From assembly GCA_022846075.1 (NCBI GenBank), contig AP025582.1, positions 496,001-560,000 of the forward strand: DNA of 64,000 bases, read 5' to 3'. Origin of the DNA: Oscillospiraceae bacterium (GTDB lineage: Bacteria; Bacillota; Clostridia; Oscillospirales; Oscillospiraceae). A program made the translations under genes and the position numbers. The notes under the pieces are model-generated. The model made no database searches and had not been told where the DNA came from. It worked only from the letters and a program-made list of their open reading frames with translations. Numbering within the stretch: the stretch's first letter is position 1; each line of letters opens with the position of its first letter. Positions 7,197 to 19,540 of the stretch are shown piece by piece.

Positions 7197-7235
7197 GGAC
7201 CCGGGGATGAATTCATCCTCGGGTCCTTTTTCTTT
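7197..7235 (+). terminator. Terminator after the SLH 5'-nucleotidase
   Basis: A GGACCC.../...GGGTCC stem from 7197 to 7226 with an AATTC centre, then a T-rich tail. Confidence 0.85.
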
Positions 7236-7265
7236 ATCAGTTCCAAAGGTTTTGGTAAAATATAT

Positions 7266-7294
7266 TTGTGTTTTATGTATAGGAATGGTAAGAT
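7266..7294 (+). promoter_or_regulatory. Promoter of the SLH hydrolase-phosphatase fusion
   Basis: TTGTGT (7266-7271), a 17-bp spacer and TAAGAT (7289-7294), about 50 nt before the start codon. Confidence 0.55.
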
Positions 7295-7350
7295 AATAGT
7301 ACATTCCAAGCCGCCGCGATAGAAACCATGAAAAGGAAAGGTGAACGCAT

Positions 7351-9849
7351 ATGAATTGGAGAAAACCCCTCTCTCTGGCGCTTTCCGCCGCACTGTCCCT
7401 GGCCGTCCCGGCCTTTGCCGCGGACGAGACCCCCGCCCCTTGGTACGCCGAGGCCCAGGCCTACGTGACCGACAAGGGCTACATGACCGGCACCGACAAG
7501 GGCTTCGAGCCCGACGGCACCGTGGACCGGGCCACCGTGTTCCAGACCCTCTACAACCTGGAGGGCAAGCCCGCCCCCGAGAACTCCACCGTTCTGACGG
7601 ACGGCGGCTGGGAAGTGGACGCGGCCAGCGCCTACTTCACCGATACCACCGCGACGTGGTATTCCAACGCCGCCAACTGGGCGGTGGACGCCGGGCTTGC
7701 GAAAGTCCCCGAGGATAAGCTTTTCAACGGCGAGCGGGCCATCACCCGGGCCGAGATCGCCGCCATCTTCTCCCGCTATGCCCAGATGGACGGCTGGATG
7801 GTGGACGTCACGGACAGCGCCGTGGCGGAGGCCGCCGACTACGCCGCCGTCCCCGCCTGGGCCGCTGAGGACATGGCCGTGTGCTATGAGCTGTGGCTGA
7901 TGACCGGCGACCAGAACGGGAACCTGAACCCCGCCGCCACCGCCTCCCGGGCGGAACTGGCCACCCTCCTGATGAAGCTGGACACCCTGGTGCCCGCCTA
8001 CACCGAGGAGACCGTCGCCATTGAGGTGCCCGAGACCGACGGCATCCCCGCCCACACCATCCCCGCCATCGTCACCATCCCCGGCGGCGAGGGGACCTTC
8101 CCCGCCGTGGTGATGCTCCACGGCACCGGCTCCGATAAGCACGAGGCCGGCGGCGGCTACGATCTGGCCGCCCCCGCCATGGCTACCTCCGGCATCGCCA
8201 CCATCCGCTTCGACTTCATGGGCAACGGCGAGTCTGAGGCTGACTACTCCGACTATAACTACACCTCGGCCAACATCGACGCCAAGGCCGCCGCCGACTA
8301 CATGGCCGCCCTGGACGCCGTGGACGGCGGCAAGCTGGCCGTCATGGGCTGGAGCCAGGGCGGCACCAACGCCCTGCTGGCCGCCGCCGCTTATCCCGAG
8401 ACCTTCAAGGCCGTCATCACCTGGTCCGGCGCCACCAAGCTGGACGGGGTGAGCCTCTTCGGCGACAAGACCTTCGACCAGGCTTACGCCGCCGCCAGGA
8501 AGGACGGGGCCTACACCATGGAGTTCGACTGGCGGGAGCCCCTCCAGGTGGGCGAGCGCTGGTTCCGGGAGGTCAAGGAGACCGACGTCCTCAAGGAGAC
8601 CGCCAAGATCACCGCCCCCGTCCTGGCCATCAACGGCGATAAGGACGACGTGGTACCCATGGACAACGCCGAGGCCATCCAGAAGGCCGCCCAGAACGGA
8701 CGGACCTGGATCGCGGAGGGTGCCGACCACACCTACAACGTCTTTACCGAGGCCGAGAGCGGCTATCCCACCATCGGCAGTGTCATCAACGTGGGCATCG
8801 GCTTCCTGGAGGAGACCCTCAACGGTGCCCTGGAGCCCGCTTACGCCCTCTCCGTCAGCAAGTACGGCAACGTGACCACTACCATGCCCGTGTCCGTCTT
8901 TGACGGCGCCGGCTATTGTACGGGCGACATCCTGAAGGTCACCGTGGGCGACACCACCATCGAGGCTCCTTACGGCACCGGCTATTCCAACGTGGACACC
9001 GGCAGCGTCATCGTCCTGCCCGACGGCGACACCGGCACCGTGGCCATCGCCATCAACATGGGCAACTTCGCCGGGACCTACAACGTCACCGAGGAGACCC
9101 CCATCGTCTTCTCGATGGGCGAGAAGGAAGGCTACCTGGAGGAGTACGAGATCCGCAACATCGACTCCCTGCGCACCAACGACCGCAAGGACTACAAGTC
9201 CGACGAGATCTTCGCCAACTTCCGTGAGATCAAGATGGGCGATATCGCCGCCGGCACCCTCTACCGCTCCGCCAGCCCCGTCAACCCCGAGCTGGGCCGG
9301 AACACCTACGCCGACGCCTTGGCCAAGAAGGCGGGGATCAAGACCTTCATCAACCTGGCCGACGACGAGGAGACCCTGAAGGCCTACGAGGGCTACGCTG
9401 AGAGCTACTACGGCAAGCAGAACGTGGCGGCCCTCAACATGGGCGTTGACTTTGCCGCCCCCGAGTTTGCCGAGAAGCTCAAGACCGGCCTGGAATTCAT
9501 GATCGCCAACGAGGGCCCCTACCTCATCCACTGCACCGAGGGCAAGGACCGGGCCGGCTTCGTCTCCATGCTGCTGGAGGCCCTGATGGGCGGCAAGAAG
9601 GACGAGATCGTGAACGACTACATGCTCTCCTTTGAAAACTACTACGGCGTGGAGCACGGCTCCGACCGCTGGACCCGCATCGCCCAGAGCAACATCATTT
9701 CCAACCTCCTCAAGCTCACCGGCGCGGAGGACGAGAAGGCCCTGGACAAGGCGGACCTGGTCAAGGCCGCCGAGACCTACCTCACCGACACCGTGGGCCT
9801 GACCGCCGAGCAGGTCACCGCCCTGAAGGACGTCCTGTCCGGGAAGTAA
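7351..9849 (+). CDS. SLH - alpha/beta hydrolase - barrel - tyrosine phosphatase fusion
   Basis: An 832-residue exported multi-enzyme protein. It has a signal peptide (cut after FAA) and three SLH motifs (about 25-215). An alpha/beta hydrolase follows with an HGTGSDK oxyanion region, nucleophile GWSQGG (Ser about 334), acid NGDKDDVVP and His in GADHTY. A beta-rich segment (about 495-590, GDILKVTVGD..., VAIAINMGNFAG) resembles the C-terminal barrel of SAM hydroxide adenosyltransferase; that assignment is inference. The C-terminal third is a Y_phosphatase3-type protein tyrosine phosphatase (LYRSASPVN, P-loop HCTEGKDRAGF, Cys about 728). Its natural substrates are unknown. AAAGGTGA precedes the ATG. 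A paralogue lies at 38994-41969. Confidence 0.85.
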   Translation: MNWRKPLSLALSAALSLAVPAFAADETPAPWYAEAQAYVTDKGYMTGTDKGFEPDGTVDRATVFQTLYNLEGKPAPENSTVLTDGGWEVDAASAYFTDTTATWYSNAANWAVDAGLAKVPEDKLFNGERAITRAEIAAIFSRYAQMDGWMVDVTDSAVAEAADYAAVPAWAAEDMAVCYELWLMTGDQNGNLNPAATASRAELATLLMKLDTLVPAYTEETVAIEVPETDGIPAHTIPAIVTIPGGEGTFPAVVMLHGTGSDKHEAGGGYDLAAPAMATSGIATIRFDFMGNGESEADYSDYNYTSANIDAKAAADYMAALDAVDGGKLAVMGWSQGGTNALLAAAAYPETFKAVITWSGATKLDGVSLFGDKTFDQAYAAARKDGAYTMEFDWREPLQVGERWFREVKETDVLKETAKITAPVLAINGDKDDVVPMDNAEAIQKAAQNGRTWIAEGADHTYNVFTEAESGYPTIGSVINVGIGFLEETLNGALEPAYALSVSKYGNVTTTMPVSVFDGAGYCTGDILKVTVGDTTIEAPYGTGYSNVDTGSVIVLPDGDTGTVAIAINMGNFAGTYNVTEETPIVFSMGEKEGYLEEYEIRNIDSLRTNDRKDYKSDEIFANFREIKMGDIAAGTLYRSASPVNPELGRNTYADALAKKAGIKTFINLADDEETLKAYEGYAESYYGKQNVAALNMGVDFAAPEFAEKLKTGLEFMIANEGPYLIHCTEGKDRAGFVSMLLEALMGGKKDEIVNDYMLSFENYYGVEHGSDRWTRIAQSNIISNLLKLTGAEDEKALDKADLVKAAETYLTDTVGLTAEQVTALKDVLSGK

Positions 9850-9862
9850 GGACAGCGCAAAA

Positions 9863-9896
9863 AGACCGTTCCCCGAGAGGGGAACGGTCTTTTTTT
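9863..9896. terminator. Bidirectional terminator
   Basis: A 12-bp stem (9863-9874 with 9879-9890), a GAGA loop, A-rich on the left and seven T on the right. It serves the SLH fusion gene and the convergent proA. Confidence 0.92.
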
Positions 9897-9912
9897 GATA
9901 AAATGGGAAGCC

Positions 9913-11163
9913 TTACTCCCGGACCTGCCCGGAACCGTAGATGACGTACTTGGTGGAGGTCAGCTCCTCCAGCCCCATGGGGCCCCTGGCGTGCATCTTC
10001 TGGGTAGAGATGCCGATCTCCGCCCCCAGGCCGAACTCAAAGCCGTCGGTGAACCGGGTGGAGGCGTTGACGTACACCGCCGCCGCGTCCACCGCGTCCA
10101 GGAACCGCTGGGCCACGGTGTAATTCTCAGTGACGATGGCCTCGGAGTGGCCGGTGGAGTGGGCGGCGATGAAATCCACCGCCTCGTCGAAGCCGGAGAC
10201 CACCTTCACTGCCAGCTGGTAGTCGCCGTACTCCGTGTCCCAGTCCTCCTCCGTGGCGGGGACCACAACGTCCCCCAGGATATCCCGGGCCTCGGGGCCG
10301 CCGTGGAGGACCACGTTTTTGTTCTTGAGGTACTCCCAGGCCATGGGGAGGAAATCCTCCGCCACCGCCCGGTCGATGAGTACGCACTCGGCGGCGTTGC
10401 ATACCGAGGGGCGGGAGCACTTGGCGTTGTAAAGGATGCGGGCGGCCATGTCCAGGTCCGCGTCCTGGTGGACGTAGACATGGCACACCCCCTCGCCGGT
10501 GCGGATGACGGGTACGTGGGCGTTGGCCGCCACCGAGCGGATGAGCCCCGGCCCGCCCCGGGGGATGAGCACGTCCAGATAGCCCGTCAGGTCCATCATC
10601 TCCTGGGCGCTCTGGCGGCTGGTGTCCTCCACCAGGGCCACGCAGTCCCGGGGCAGGCCGCTGGTTTCCAGGGCGTCCCGGAGGATGGCTACCACCGCCT
10701 TGTTGGAGCGGAAGGCCTCTTTCCCGCCCCGGAGGAGGACGGCGTTGCCCGCCTTGAGGCAGAGCACGGCGGCGTCCACCGTGACGTTGGGCCGGGCCTC
10801 GTAGATGATGCCCGCCACACCCAGGGGGACCCGGCGCTGTTCGATTTTCAGCCCGTTGGGGCGGCGGATGATCTTGACCACCTGGCCGATGGGGTCGGGG
10901 AGGGCGGCCACCTGCCGGACGCCCTCGGCGATGCCGGCCACACGGCCCTCGTCCAGGGCCAGCCGGTCCAGCAGGGCGGGGCGCATCCCGGCGGCCCGGG
11001 CGGCCTCCAGGTCGGCGGCGTTTGCGGCCAGCCACTCGTCCCGGCGGCGGAGCAGGGCGTCGGCCACGGCGGCCAGGGCCCTGTTCTTTTCCTCCGTGGA
11101 GGCGGCGGCCAGCCGCCGGGCGGCGTGTTTGGCGGCAAGGCCCTGGGTTTCCATGACTGTCAT
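9913..11163 (-). CDS. proA: Glutamate-5-semialdehyde dehydrogenase (gamma-glutamyl phosphate reductase)
   Basis: Catalyses the NADPH-dependent reduction of gamma-glutamyl phosphate to glutamate semialdehyde, the second step of proline synthesis in the cytoplasm. The 416-residue product has the aldehyde dehydrogenase fold, with VPLGVAGIIYEARPNVTVDAA, a nucleotide-binding stretch LRGGKEAFRSN, the active-site Cys region (ILYNAKCSRPSVCNAAECVLI) and the C-terminal FGLGAEIGISTQKMHARGPMGLEELTS typical of ProA. ATG 11163 is chosen because AAAGGTGG lies 8 nt upstream; a GTG at 11175 overlaps that site. It follows proB by 60 nt on the same strand. Confidence 0.95.
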   Translation of the reverse strand: MTVMETQGLAAKHAARRLAAASTEEKNRALAAVADALLRRRDEWLAANAADLEAARAAGMRPALLDRLALDEGRVAGIAEGVRQVAALPDPIGQVVKIIRRPNGLKIEQRRVPLGVAGIIYEARPNVTVDAAVLCLKAGNAVLLRGGKEAFRSNKAVVAILRDALETSGLPRDCVALVEDTSRQSAQEMMDLTGYLDVLIPRGGPGLIRSVAANAHVPVIRTGEGVCHVYVHQDADLDMAARILYNAKCSRPSVCNAAECVLIDRAVAEDFLPMAWEYLKNKNVVLHGGPEARDILGDVVVPATEEDWDTEYGDYQLAVKVVSGFDEAVDFIAAHSTGHSEAIVTENYTVAQRFLDAVDAAAVYVNASTRFTDGFEFGLGAEIGISTQKMHARGPMGLEELTSTKYVIYGSGQVRE

Positions 11164-11223
11164 AAAGATGACCACCTTTCTGTGAGAGATTTGGGGAGGA
11201 GGGGGCTTGGAAGGCTGGGGCGG

Positions 11224-12036
11224 TCAGCCCACGGAGGTGGGCCGCCGGGCGGCCGCGAACCGGGTGCCCACGTCTCTGCCCTCCACGATGTCGTAAAGGG
11301 CGTCCAGATGCTCCGAATTGGCGATGACCATGTCGATGCCGTGGTCCATGGCCCGGCGGGCGGCGGTGAGCTTGGTGTACATGCCCCCGGTGCCCCACTG
11401 GGTGCCCCCGCCCCCGGCCAGAGCCTCGATCTCGGGGGTGATGGCCTCCACCCGGTGGATGAGTTTGGCACCGGGGCACTTGTGGGGGTCGGCGTCGTAG
11501 AGCCCGTCGATGTCGCTGAGGAGGACCAGCAGGTCGGCCCCGCACAGCCCGGCCACGATGGCGGAGAGGGTATCGTTGTCGCCCAGCACCTTTTTCTGGC
11601 CGGTCTCGATCTCAGTGGAGGACACGGAGTCGTTCTCGTTGACCACCGGGATGCAGCCCAGCTCCAAAAGGGCGGTGAAGGTGCCCGACAGGTGCTCGGC
11701 CCGGCTGGGCACGTCCACGTCCTCATCGGTCAGCAAAATCTGGGCCACGGTCTGGCCGTACTCGGCGAAGAACTTGTCGTAGAGGTGCATCAGCTCGCAC
11801 TGGCCCACGGCGGCCACGGCCTGCTTCTGCCGCAGCTCGGTGGGCCGGGCCTTCATCCCCAGCTTGCCCGCCCCCACGCCGATGGCGCCGGAGGAGACAA
11901 GGATGACCTGATGGCCCATGTTTTTCAAGTCGGCCAGCACCCGGGCCAGGCCGTCCATCCGCCGCAGGTTGACCCCGCCCCCCTCCCGCAGGAGGGTAGA
12001 GGTGCCCACCTTGACGACGATCCGCTGTGCTTCCAT
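11224..12036 (-). CDS. proB: Glutamate 5-kinase, short form without PUA domain
   Basis: Phosphorylates glutamate to gamma-glutamyl phosphate, the first step of proline synthesis. The 270-residue protein is a single amino-acid-kinase domain: VVKVGTSTL at the start, LVSSGAIGVG, the substrate-binding VNENDSVS, and GTGGMYTKLTAA near the end. E. coli ProB is about 100 residues longer and carries a C-terminal PUA domain, which is missing here; this is common in Firmicutes. GGGGGG precedes the ATG. It forms an operon with proA. Confidence 0.93.
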   Translation of the reverse strand: MEAQRIVVKVGTSTLLREGGGVNLRRMDGLARVLADLKNMGHQVILVSSGAIGVGAGKLGMKARPTELRQKQAVAAVGQCELMHLYDKFFAEYGQTVAQILLTDEDVDVPSRAEHLSGTFTALLELGCIPVVNENDSVSSTEIETGQKKVLGDNDTLSAIVAGLCGADLLVLLSDIDGLYDADPHKCPGAKLIHRVEAITPEIEALAGGGGTQWGTGGMYTKLTAARRAMDHGIDMVIANSEHLDALYDIVEGRDVGTRFAAARRPTSVG

Positions 12037-12074
12037 GGGGAAGCCCCCCTTCTTGTGTTCTATGGATGCTCACC

Positions 12075-12103
12075 ATCATAGCACACTTTTCTGTGGAAAC
12101 AAA
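12075..12103 (-). promoter_or_regulatory. proBA promoter
   Basis: On the minus strand TTTGTT (12098-12103), a 17-bp spacer and TATGAT (12075-12080) with an extended TGC before it. Confidence 0.55.
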
Positions 12104-12225
12104 GAGGATAGGGGAGATGAAAAAAGCATTTTTGGAGAATCATACGAAAAAGGGACAAAGTCTGAAAAATTTTTGCCCAACTGAAAGAAAACTGAATGGT
12201 TTTCTCCATTTTAACCTGATTTCTG

Positions 12226-12254
12226 TTGAAATCATCCGACAAATGGGGTACAAT
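12226..12254 (+). promoter_or_regulatory. Promoter of the trmL-glycolysis operon
   Basis: TTGAAA (12226-12231), a 17-bp spacer and TACAAT (12249-12254), with the start predicted about 25 nt before the trmL start. No other clear promoter is seen before eno. Confidence 0.75.
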
Positions 12255-12285
12255 ATCCCCTGCGAGTGTTCAAGGGGGTGGTTTT

Positions 12286-12786
12286 GTGCTCAATATCGTG
12301 TTGGTAGAGCCGGAAATCCCCCAAAACACGGGCAATATCGCCCGTACCTGCGCCGCCACCGGGGCCCGGCTCCACCTGGTGGAGCCCCTGGGCTTCGATA
12401 TCAGCGAGAAGGCGGTGCGGCGGGCCGGATTGGACTACTGGCATCTGGTGGATCTGCATGTCTACTCCGGCCTGGACGACCTGTTCAGCCGGTGCCGTCC
12501 GGAGGACTTCTGGCTGGCCACCGCCAAGGCGCCCCGGAGCTACACGGATCCCTCCGTCACCTTCCGGGACGATTGCTGGCTGTTCTTCGGCAAGGAGACC
12601 AAGGGCCTGCCCGAGGATTTCCGGGAGAAGCACCGGGAACGCTGTATCCGCATCCCCATCCGGGCGGAGGCCCGGTGTCTGAACCTTTCCAATTCCGTGG
12701 CCATCCTCGCCTATGAGGCCCTGCGCCAGACCGGGTTCCCCGGCCTGAGGGAGGCGGGGGAGATGGCATATCCCACATCTGAATAG
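12286..12786 (+). CDS. trmL: tRNA (cytidine(34)-2'-O)-methyltransferase
   Basis: A SPOUT-class enzyme that uses SAM to 2'-O-methylate the wobble base of tRNA-Leu isoacceptors. The 166-residue product begins [21 protein letters not shown]. It has [24 protein letters not shown], the knot motif [12 protein letters not shown] (about 104-115), and the closing [26 protein letters not shown] that defines the family. The start is a GTG at 12286, 5 nt after AAGGGGGTGG. It is first in a run with pgk 13 nt downstream, so a tRNA modification gene leads the lower-glycolysis operon. Confidence 0.93.
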   Translation: MLNIVLVEPEIPQNTGNIARTCAATGARLHLVEPLGFDISEKAVRRAGLDYWHLVDLHVYSGLDDLFSRCRPEDFWLATAKAPRSYTDPSVTFRDDCWLFFGKETKGLPEDFREKHRERCIRIPIRAEARCLNLSNSVAILAYEALRQTGFPGLREAGEMAYPTSE

Positions 12787-12799
12787 GAGGTCAATAGGT

Positions 12800-13993
12800 A
12801 TGAATTACAACAAGAAGACCGTCAAAGACGTGGACGTGAAGGGCAAAAAGGTCCTTCTGCGCTGTGACTTCAATGTTCCCCAGGATAAGGCCACCGGCGC
12901 CATCACCGACGATAAGCGCATCGTGGCCGCCCTGCCCACCATCCAGTATTTGCTGGACAACGGCGCCGCTGTCATCGCCTGCTCCCACCTGGGCAAGCCC
13001 AAGGAGGGGCCCGACCCCAAGCTGAGCCTGGCCCCCGTGGCAGGGCGCCTTGCCGAGCTGCTGGGCAAGCCGGTCATCATGGCCGCCGACGTGGTGGGCC
13101 CCGACGCCACCGCCAAGGCCGCCGCTTTGAAGCCCGGCGAGATCATGCTGCTGGAGAACACCCGCTTCGAGAAGGGCGAGACCAAGAACGACCCGGAGCT
13201 GGCCAAGAAGATGGCCTCCATGGCCGAGGTCTACGTCTCCGACGCCTTCGGCGCGGTGCACCGTGCCCACGCCTCCACCGCCGGCGTGGCCGACTACCTC
13301 CCCGCCGTCAGCGGCTTCCTCATCCAGAAGGAGCTGGAAATCATCGGCGGGGCCCTGGCCGACCCCAAGCGGCCCCTGGTGGCCATCCTGGGCGGCAGCA
13401 AGGTCTCCTCCAAGATCGGCGTCATCAATAACCTGCTGGAGATCGCCGACACCATCATTATCGGCGGCGGCATGGCCTACACCTTCTCCGCCGCCGAGGG
13501 CGGCAAGGTGGGCGACAGCCTGCTGGAGGCCGACTGGGAGGACTACTCCAAGGAGATGGTGGCCAAGGCCAAGGAGAAGGGCGTGAAGCTCCTCCTGCCC
13601 GTGGACACCGTTATCGCCGACGCCTTCGCCCCCGACGCCAACCACAAGGTGGTGGCCTCCGGCGAGATTCCCGACGGCTGGCAGGGCTTGGACATCGGTC
13701 CCGAGACCGTGAAGCTCTACTGCGACGCGGTGAAGGACGCGGGCACCGTCATCTGGAACGGCCCCATGGGGGTCTTTGAGTTCCCCGCCTTCGCCGTGGG
13801 CACCAAGGCCGTGGCCGAGGCCCTGGCGAATACAAATGCCATCACCATCATCGGCGGCGGCGACTCCGCGGCGGCCGTGCAGCAGCTTGGCTACGCCGAC
13901 AAGATGACCCACATCTCCACCGGCGGCGGCGCCTCGCTGGAGTTTATGGAGGGCAAGGAGCTGCCCGGCGTTGCCTGCCTGCTCGACAAATAA
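12800..13993 (+). CDS. pgk: Phosphoglycerate kinase
   Basis: Makes ATP from 1,3-bisphosphoglycerate in glycolysis. The 397-residue length is normal. Visible motifs are [11 protein letters not shown], the substrate-binding [20 protein letters not shown]-like [27 protein letters not shown], and the nucleotide-binding [21 protein letters not shown] lies 11-12 nt before the ATG. It sits 13 nt after trmL and 69 nt before tpiA. No gapA is next to it, so glyceraldehyde-3-phosphate dehydrogenase must be encoded outside the window. Confidence 0.97.
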   Translation: MNYNKKTVKDVDVKGKKVLLRCDFNVPQDKATGAITDDKRIVAALPTIQYLLDNGAAVIACSHLGKPKEGPDPKLSLAPVAGRLAELLGKPVIMAADVVGPDATAKAAALKPGEIMLLENTRFEKGETKNDPELAKKMASMAEVYVSDAFGAVHRAHASTAGVADYLPAVSGFLIQKELEIIGGALADPKRPLVAILGGSKVSSKIGVINNLLEIADTIIIGGGMAYTFSAAEGGKVGDSLLEADWEDYSKEMVAKAKEKGVKLLLPVDTVIADAFAPDANHKVVASGEIPDGWQGLDIGPETVKLYCDAVKDAGTVIWNGPMGVFEFPAFAVGTKAVAEALANTNAITIIGGGDSAAAVQQLGYADKMTHISTGGGASLEFMEGKELPGVACLLDK

Positions 13994-14062
13994 GCCGGCC
14001 TGTTTTTACCGAAGAATTGGGGCGGTTTCCCCATTGAGATAGAATGAAGGAGCTTGTGTCCA

Positions 14063-14836
14063 ATGAATAGAAGATACCGAAAGACCATCATCGCGGGCAA
14101 CTGGAAGATGAACAAGACCCTCTCCGAGACCCGGGCCTTTGCTGAGGAGCTCAAGCCCCTGCTGGGCCGTCCCAAGTGGTGCGAGGTGGTGCTGTGTGTG
14201 CCCTACGTCAACATCCCCGCCGCCACCCGGCTGTTCAAGGACTGCCGGATCGCCATCGGCGCGGAGAACTGCCACTATGAGTCCTCCGGGGCCTATACCG
14301 GCGAGGTGTCCGCCGAGATGCTCAAGGAGCTGGGCGTGAAGTACGTGGTCATCGGCCACTCCGAGCGGCGCCAGTACTACAACGAGACTGATTTTACCGT
14401 CAACAAGAAGGTCCACGCGGCCCTGGACGCCGGCCTCCGGCCCATCGTGTGCGTGGGGGAGAGCCTGGAGCAGCGGGAGCTGGGGGTGACCCTGGAGCTC
14501 ATCAACTATCAGGTCAAGTGTGCCCTGGCCGGGGTGCCCGCCGAGAAGATGCGCCACGTGGTCTTCGCCTACGAGCCCATCTGGGCCATCGGCACCGGCA
14601 AGACCGCCACCGCCCAGGAGGCGGGGGAGGTCTGCGAGACCATCCGCACCATCATCCGCAAGCTCTACGGGGCCCGGGTGGCCCGGGCCGTCACCATCCA
14701 GTACGGTGGGTCCATGAATCCCAAGAACGCCTTCGAGCTGCTGGCCCAGCCCGACGTGGACGGCGGCCTCATCGGCGGCGCGGCCCTGAAGCCGGACCAG
14801 TTCGTGGAGATCATCAACGCCGCGAACCAGGACTGA
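14063..14836 (+). CDS. tpiA: Triosephosphate isomerase
   Basis: Interconverts dihydroxyacetone phosphate and glyceraldehyde 3-phosphate. The 257-residue protein shows the TIM-barrel signatures: IIAGNWKMNKT (substrate Lys), VVIGHSERRQYY (catalytic His), FAYEPIWAIGTGKTAT (catalytic Glu) and IQYGGSMNPKN. AAGGAG lies 10 nt before ATG 14063; the TTG at 14054 is too near that site. Third gene of the glycolysis run. Confidence 0.97.
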   Translation: MNRRYRKTIIAGNWKMNKTLSETRAFAEELKPLLGRPKWCEVVLCVPYVNIPAATRLFKDCRIAIGAENCHYESSGAYTGEVSAEMLKELGVKYVVIGHSERRQYYNETDFTVNKKVHAALDAGLRPIVCVGESLEQRELGVTLELINYQVKCALAGVPAEKMRHVVFAYEPIWAIGTGKTATAQEAGEVCETIRTIIRKLYGARVARAVTIQYGGSMNPKNAFELLAQPDVDGGLIGGAALKPDQFVEIINAANQD

Positions 14837-14875
14837 GGCCAAACATTTTTCTAAATTTTAGAATTGAGGCAATAT

Positions 14876-18060
<3,185 letters not shown>

Positions 18061-18133
18061 CTTTTGCCCGACTGGCAAGGGAACCTTTCCCATCATGGTT
18101 CGTCCAAAGGAAAAATGGAAGGAGGTCCTTGGC

Positions 18134-19372
18134 ATGAAAAAGCGTATCCTTGCCCTTGCCCTGACCCTGCCGCTGCTCTTGTCCTGCTCCGGCTGCGGCG
18201 CCCCGGCGGAGGCGGTGGATCTGATGAAGGGGATATGGCCGGACGGGGGCCAGCGCCCGCCCAAACAGGGGCCTTCGCCGGAGCAGATCGCCGGACTCAG
18301 CGATTTTTCCCTGGCCCTTCTGCGGGAAAACGCCGGGGAGGGGGAAAATGTCCTGCTGTCCCCCCTGTCCATCGTCAGCACCCTGGGCATGACGGCCAAC
18401 GGCGCCCGGGGCGAGACCCTGGCACAGATGGAGGGGGTGCTGGGCTTGCCCCTGACCGAACTGAACCTGGCTGTCTACGCATCCTTGTTCCCGCCCTCCG
18501 ACCAGTTCCACGCCGCCAACTCCATTTGGTTCCGGGACAGCGGCGGTTTGACCGTGGAGGAGGAGTTCCTCCAGGCCAACGCCAACTGGTACGAGGCGGG
18601 GGCCTACCGGGCGCCCTTTGACGAGACCACCTGCCGGGCGATCAACGATTGGGTCGGGAAGAACACCGACGGCATGATCGGGAAGATCCTGGACGAGATC
18701 CCCGGGGACGCTGTGACCTATCTGATCAATGCCCTGGCCTTTGACGCCAAGTGGGAAACCCCCTATGTGGAAGGCCAGGCCCAGGAGGCCCTGTTCACCA
18801 CGGAGAACGGGGAGGCGCGGAAGGTAACGCTGATGTATTCGGAGGAGGGGCGTTATCTGGAGGATGAAAACGCCGTCGGCCTGCTGAAGGCTTACGCCGG
18901 GGGACGGTACGCCTTTGCCGCCCTTCTTCCGGACGAGGGGGTGGAAATGGCCGGGTACCTGGCGTCCCTTACCGGGGAGCGGCTGGTGGAGATCCTGGAA
19001 AACGCCGGGACGGCCACCGTGGACGCGGCCATCCCCAAGTTTGAGCTGGAGTACGGGACCGAGCTGAGCGAACAGCTCCGGGCGCTGGGCATGACGGACG
19101 CCTTCGACGCAAATCAGGCGGACTTTTCCGGGCTGGGACACAGCGAGGCGGGGAACCTCTATCTCAGCCGTGTGCTCCATAGGACCTGTCTGTCGGTGGA
19201 TGAGCAGGGCACGAAGGCGGGGGCCGTTACCGTAGTGGAGGTGGAATGCGGCTCCGCGGCGCCGGTAGAGGTCAAGACCGTCCACCTGGACCGTCCTTTT
19301 GTCTGCGTGATCGTCGACACCAATACCAATCTCCCTCTCTTCCTGGGCACGGTCATGGACATCGGGGATTGA
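18134..19372 (+). CDS. Serpin-family protease inhibitor, lipoprotein
   Basis: Serpins trap serine or cysteine proteases through a bait loop. The 412-residue product starts with a lipoprotein signal (LPLLLSC, lipid Cys about 18), so it should be anchored outside the membrane. Serpin landmarks are NVLLSPLSIVSTLGMTANGARGET, ANSIWF, TYLINALAFDAKWETPY, and the reactive-loop hinge EQGTKAGAVTVV near residue 360. The closing DRPFVCVIVDTNTNLPLFLGTV is also present. The expected scissile region (EVECGSAAP) is small and aliphatic, which would suit an elastase-like target; this is inference. AAGGAGG precedes ATG 18134. Gut bacterial serpins are known to inhibit host elastases. Confidence 0.92.
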   Translation: MKKRILALALTLPLLLSCSGCGAPAEAVDLMKGIWPDGGQRPPKQGPSPEQIAGLSDFSLALLRENAGEGENVLLSPLSIVSTLGMTANGARGETLAQMEGVLGLPLTELNLAVYASLFPPSDQFHAANSIWFRDSGGLTVEEEFLQANANWYEAGAYRAPFDETTCRAINDWVGKNTDGMIGKILDEIPGDAVTYLINALAFDAKWETPYVEGQAQEALFTTENGEARKVTLMYSEEGRYLEDENAVGLLKAYAGGRYAFAALLPDEGVEMAGYLASLTGERLVEILENAGTATVDAAIPKFELEYGTELSEQLRALGMTDAFDANQADFSGLGHSEAGNLYLSRVLHRTCLSVDEQGTKAGAVTVVEVECGSAAPVEVKTVHLDRPFVCVIVDTNTNLPLFLGTVMDIGD

Positions 19373-19381
19373 GGAAAAGAG

Positions 19382-19418
19382 AAGAGCCGCCGGCAGCTGC
19401 CGGCGGCTCTTTTCTTTT
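19382..19418 (+). terminator. Serpin gene terminator
   Basis: A near-perfect palindrome of AGAGCCGCCGGCAG and its complement followed by TTTTCTTTT. About 90 nt beyond it, to 19510, I see no gene. Confidence 0.88.
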
Positions 19419-19510
19419 ATAACTGAGTTCAGTTCAGCTATAAAACGGCATGCGGCCGTCCCGGCCGCTGCCTGAAATCCAGGGCATGGCCCCGGAGGGC
19501 CATATACCGT

Positions 19511-19540
19511 AAAATAGCTGAAGAAGCTATTTTTTTATTT
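19511..19540. terminator. Terminator overlapping the stop of the S41 peptidase gene
   Basis: An AAAATAGCT stem with a GAAG loop, T-rich on both sides. The stop codon of the minus-strand gene lies inside the T run. Confidence 0.65.
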
